Part shown: positions 60,611 to 64,000 of the stretch, piece by piece
Layout: each line of letters opens with the position of its first letter
Numbering within the stretch: the first letter of the stretch is position 1
Origin: Geosiphon pyriformis
Lineage: Eukaryota; Glomeromycota; Glomeromycetes; Archaeosporales; Geosiphonaceae
Assembly: GCA_016748015.1 (NCBI GenBank)
Contig: JAAOMT010000727.1
Location: 333,519-397,518, forward strand
Reading direction: 5' to 3'
DNA length: 64,000 bases
Position numbers and translations under genes: made by a program
The notes under the pieces: model-generated
What the model saw: only the letters and a program-made list of their open reading frames with translations
What the model was told of the DNA's origin: nothing
The model's database searches: none

Positions 60611-61789
60611 TAATAGTCAATTAGTTTATAATAATAATATTATACTGTCTTATTATAAATTATTTCGAATTTTATTTATTGGTTTAATGCTTTTATTGTC
60701 TTATAAAACAATATTTTTTGAATTATTATATTAAAAAACAATATATTTTCAAAATAAAAATTTTAAAATTAAATAAAATAAGATAATTAAAGAATAAATG
60801 CTGTTTTTAGTGATTTTTATTTAAATAATTAATTAATTCAAACTAAATTATGTTAATTTTATAATAAAAAATTTATTTAAAAAACATTTTATGTATAAAT
60901 ACAACCAAAATATTATTGTTATAATTATATTACTTATTTATTTAACTGTTTTATTTGTATTAAACTTAATACAATAAAATTAATATTCTTAAAAAACTAA
61001 TAATTAATTATATATATTAATATTTAAAATAATATTAAATAAATTTATATTATTATTTTCAAGTTTGTTTTTAATTTTAAACTTAGTATTATTATAATTT
61101 ATTTTACTTAAAGTTCTATTAAAAACAAATATGTTATTTTAAATAGTTTTAATTATATTTTTTAATTATATTTTTTAATTTATAATATAAAACAAAAAAA
61201 GTATTAAGCAATTTGGTTAATAAATAACCAAAATATTAATAAATTTATAATAAATTTTATTAATAAAACCAATATAATTAAACAAAAACCAATTACAAAA
61301 TTAATAACAACAGAAAAACCAATTAAAAAACAATAATAAAAGAAATTAATAAAACAAAAACTAATATAAAATTTAGTATTAACAAATAAAATCCAGAATT
61401 TTTGAAAAAAATTACAAATTTAAATAAAAATTTATTAAAAAAAGATTAAAATATCTTATAATTTACAGTCAAATAAGTTATATTTTAATATTTCAAAGTT
61501 TTTTACCAAATATAATATTTTTTTAATATATTAATTTAGTAGTAATAATATTCAAATTTATTTTAAAACTAAAAATATAATATTATATTATAATTGTTAA
61601 ATAAATTTAAAATTTTTGGTATTCTTAAAATTTTTATTGGTATTCTTAAAATTTTTAAAATTACATGTTTTAATAATCTTTTATTTTATTATTGGCTATT
61701 TTTAAATTATTATTATTTTTCTGTTTTTTATATAAATAATATTATAAAAATCAGAAAATTTTAATTATAGCCTACTTAATAAAAAAAAT
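60611..61789. other. AT-rich stretch without recognisable gene
   Basis: A/T runs and short ACCAATTA-type repeats (61270-61330). No coding or structural signal that I can support. Confidence 0.5.
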
Positions 61790-62397
61790 AAAAAATGTGT
61801 TTTAAAAAGTTCTTTTAAATTTAAACTTAAAATTATTACCAATTATTGAAAATTAATCGCTAATCAATTTTATTTATTATTAATTTAGAATAAGTAATTT
61901 TAAAGTAGTAATATTTAAAAATTTTTGGGTTTTTTAAGATAATTTTTTTTATTAAATTGATTTATAATAGCTAATTATTAATTTAAATTAAGATATTTTA
62001 AGATAAAATACATTTTTTTAAAGAAAAAAACTTTTTTTTTATACAATTTATTATAGTATTATTATTTGATTTAGCATTTTTTTTCTAATATTTTAGTAAA
62101 CTAAAGATATATTTTATTAAACTACAATTTATTTTTGTAAATTATTGATTATTTTAATAAATTGTTGAATATTTCAGTAAATTTTTAAATATTACATAGT
62201 TTAATATATTACATAATTTAATTATTGTAATTTATATTTGTGTTTTTGTATAAATCAAATTATTAATTGAATAATAATTTGAATAATTTAATAAGATAAT
62301 AAATAATAAATTAAAATAGTAATATATATATAGTAATAATAGAAAATATAAAAATAATTTTATGCTAATTGATATTTTAAATTTTTATTGATAATAT
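61790..62397 (-). repeat. LTR-like repeat D, copy 2 (decayed, minus)
   Basis: The complement follows the sequence at 63342 onward: ATCAATTAGCATAAA (62350-62365) against ATTAATTAGCATGAAA, and AATTGTATAAAAAAAAAG (about 62045) against AGTTGTATAAAAGAAGAG. It is strongly AT-shifted. The left end is approximate. Confidence 0.6.
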
Positions 62398-63341
62398 TAT
62401 TTATTGGTTTAAAAATTTTTTTTATAAATTAAAATAAAAAAATACTAAAATAAATAAGCAGTTATATTAATTAAATTAATAATAATAATATTATTAAGAA
62501 TATTAAAGTAATTTTTAATTTTAGATTAAATAACTAAAATATTTTTATTACAAATAAAGTTAACAATTTGTTTTTTTTTTAATTTAATATTAATTATAAA
62601 AATTAAACAATTTAATACTTTTTGTTTATTAAATATATTAATTATTAAAATATATCTTAAAACATAAAATATTTTTAAAAATATTTATATAAAAACTTAA
62701 ATAATTGTTCATAAAAATTATGAATTTAAAAAAAATAAAAAAAAATTTGTAAAAACTATAAAAAAACTTTTATTTATAAATATTTGTTGTAATAATAACA
62801 AAAAATACTCAATAGTAACTATATATTATTATTACTTATATATTTTAGAACAATTTAGTTATATAAAATGACAAAAAAAATGAAACAATAAATTGTGTTT
62901 AATCTGTAAAGAAATTTTTTCTAATAAAAAAATATAGAATAATATTTCAAGAAAAAGAAGAATATATAATAAATTATATTAATATATAATCTTAATCTAT
63001 AATTGAATAAAGAAAAAACACTAATACAAACTGCTTATAATCAAAATTTTACTTGTTTAAACAATTGTTTATATAACAAAAATAAAATTTGAAGAATGAC
63101 AATTGTTAAATATAATAATATTATAAAAAAAAATATACATAATTAAAAATATACTTAAAAAAATTATTTTAAGACTCATTTTTTATAATACTCAATAATT
63201 TAGTAAAATTAACAAGTATTATTAGTTGCTAATATTTATTCAAAAAAAACAAAAACAAAAACATGCTAATTTTAATACTCAATTATATAAATATTGTTTT
63301 ATTTCATGTTAATTTAAATATTATAATAAATATAATACTGT
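62398..63341. other. AT-rich spacer between two D copies
   Basis: No gene visible. It separates D copies 2 and 3, which face opposite ways, so it is not the inside of an ordinary LTR element. Confidence 0.5.
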
Positions 63342-64000
63342 TGTTACCAGTAGAATTTTAGCTATTAATTAGCATGAAATTATTCTTATAATTCCTATCA
63401 GTAATTAACATGTTAATATCAATCCAAATTATCACTTATTATTTAATCAATTTATCACATATCACGATTCAATTAATAATCCAATTAGTACAACAGAAAG
63501 TAAGATGATCAAATTACACAATACCCTGAACTTTGTAACATTCTAAAAATTCGCCGAAATTTACAGAAATTTGCCGAAATTTATATGAAATTCACCGAAA
63601 TTTATAGAAATTTGCTAAAATTATGAATAGTTCATCCAAATTAATCAATAGTTTAGCGAAATAACTTGTAGTTCATCAAAATATATTTTTAGTTCGCCGA
63701 AATTTGAGCAAAGAGAAAAAGTGCAAGTTCATAGACTAGTACTACAACAAGTTGTATAAAAGAAGAGCTTTTCTCTTCAAGAAAATATATCTTACTTTAG
63801 ATTTATCACTTAGAACCATTCTTATACACACAAAAAGAAATAAATATCAAATAATTTGAAAAACCAAATTCTTTAATTATTGCACTTGGAAAATCCCCAA
63901 AACCCAACTAACGTTTTGAAATTGATTAGCTACCAATTTCAGTAAACTGTTAGTGACTCCAGGCCTGGATAGAAAACGTTTCCCTTGACAAAATTCTATT
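63342..64000 (+). repeat. LTR-like repeat D, copy 3 (least decayed, cut by window end)
   Basis: Begins TGTTACCAGTAGAATT. It has a block of GAAATTTGCCGAAATTTA-type short repeats (63550-63700), a TATA-like TTGTATAAAAGAAGAGC (about 63754), and a C/G-containing end (CCAGGCCTGGATAG, 63959). Two decayed relatives lie at 26301 and 62397. Start TGTTA and the TATA box suggest an LTR; the internal part, if any, lies outside the window. Confidence 0.6.

Noticed and set aside
61790-64000. D copies 2 and 3 as terminal inverted repeats of a DNA transposon
   Set aside because: The 0.9-kb spacer has no transposase, copy 1 occurs alone, and the repeat has an LTR-like start and TATA box.

Overview
The window looks like a transposon-dominated, AT-rich fungal nuclear genome. 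It has spliced genes with short GT..AG introns (81 and 104 bp), a secreted class 3 lipase, a Sec17/alpha-SNAP protein, Ty3/gypsy retrotransposons and a two-ORF LINE. From the LINE and gypsy protein types I infer an arbuscular mycorrhizal fungus (Glomeromycotina, Gigaspora- or Rhizophagus-like); this is recognition, not a database result.

Layout. (1) 1-19577: gypsy element A on the minus strand, split by a complete plus-strand element B of the same family (6047-16243) inserted inside A's protease codons. Both encode gag, zinc knuckle, protease, a Cys-rich module, a dUTPase domain, RT/RNase H, integrase and a 3' extension or ORF that runs to the LTR. A itself appears inserted in a host exon (19578-19728). 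(2) 22510-37655: a very AT-decayed relic of a LINE on the minus strand. It is split by gypsy element C (28226-36027, plus strand, LTRs of about 740-750 bp, 4-bp target duplication CTAT) and carries an older LTR-like insertion (from 26301). (3) 38951-46730: the only host-gene island. It holds a GC-normal stretch with no clear coding, a broken multi-exon gene, a membrane-anchored SNAP-like gene, an unrecognised exon and an intact-looking three-exon lipase. (4) 51440-60610: an AT-rich tandem repeat of about 1.2 kb, into which a full-length, much more GC-rich LINE (52383-59300, minus strand) has inserted. (5) 61790-64000: two more copies, in opposite orientations, of the LTR-like repeat seen at 26301.

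No element looks competent. B has lost the RT YxDD aspartates, C has YLDN and lacks the integrase glutamate, and the LINE carries nine in-frame stops in ORF2 without one frameshift. The damage is dominated by C-to-T/G-to-A changes. Comparing the fairly fresh LINE (52-59 kb) with its relic (22-38 kb) shows the end point: nearly every C and G replaced. I infer that much of the apparently empty AT desert here is transposon sequence eroded by cytosine deamination or a RIP-like process.

The most unusual material is the gypsy family of A and B (embedded dUTPase, Cys-rich module and a pol 3' extension of conserved length) and the fusion of a membrane segment to an alpha-SNAP domain.
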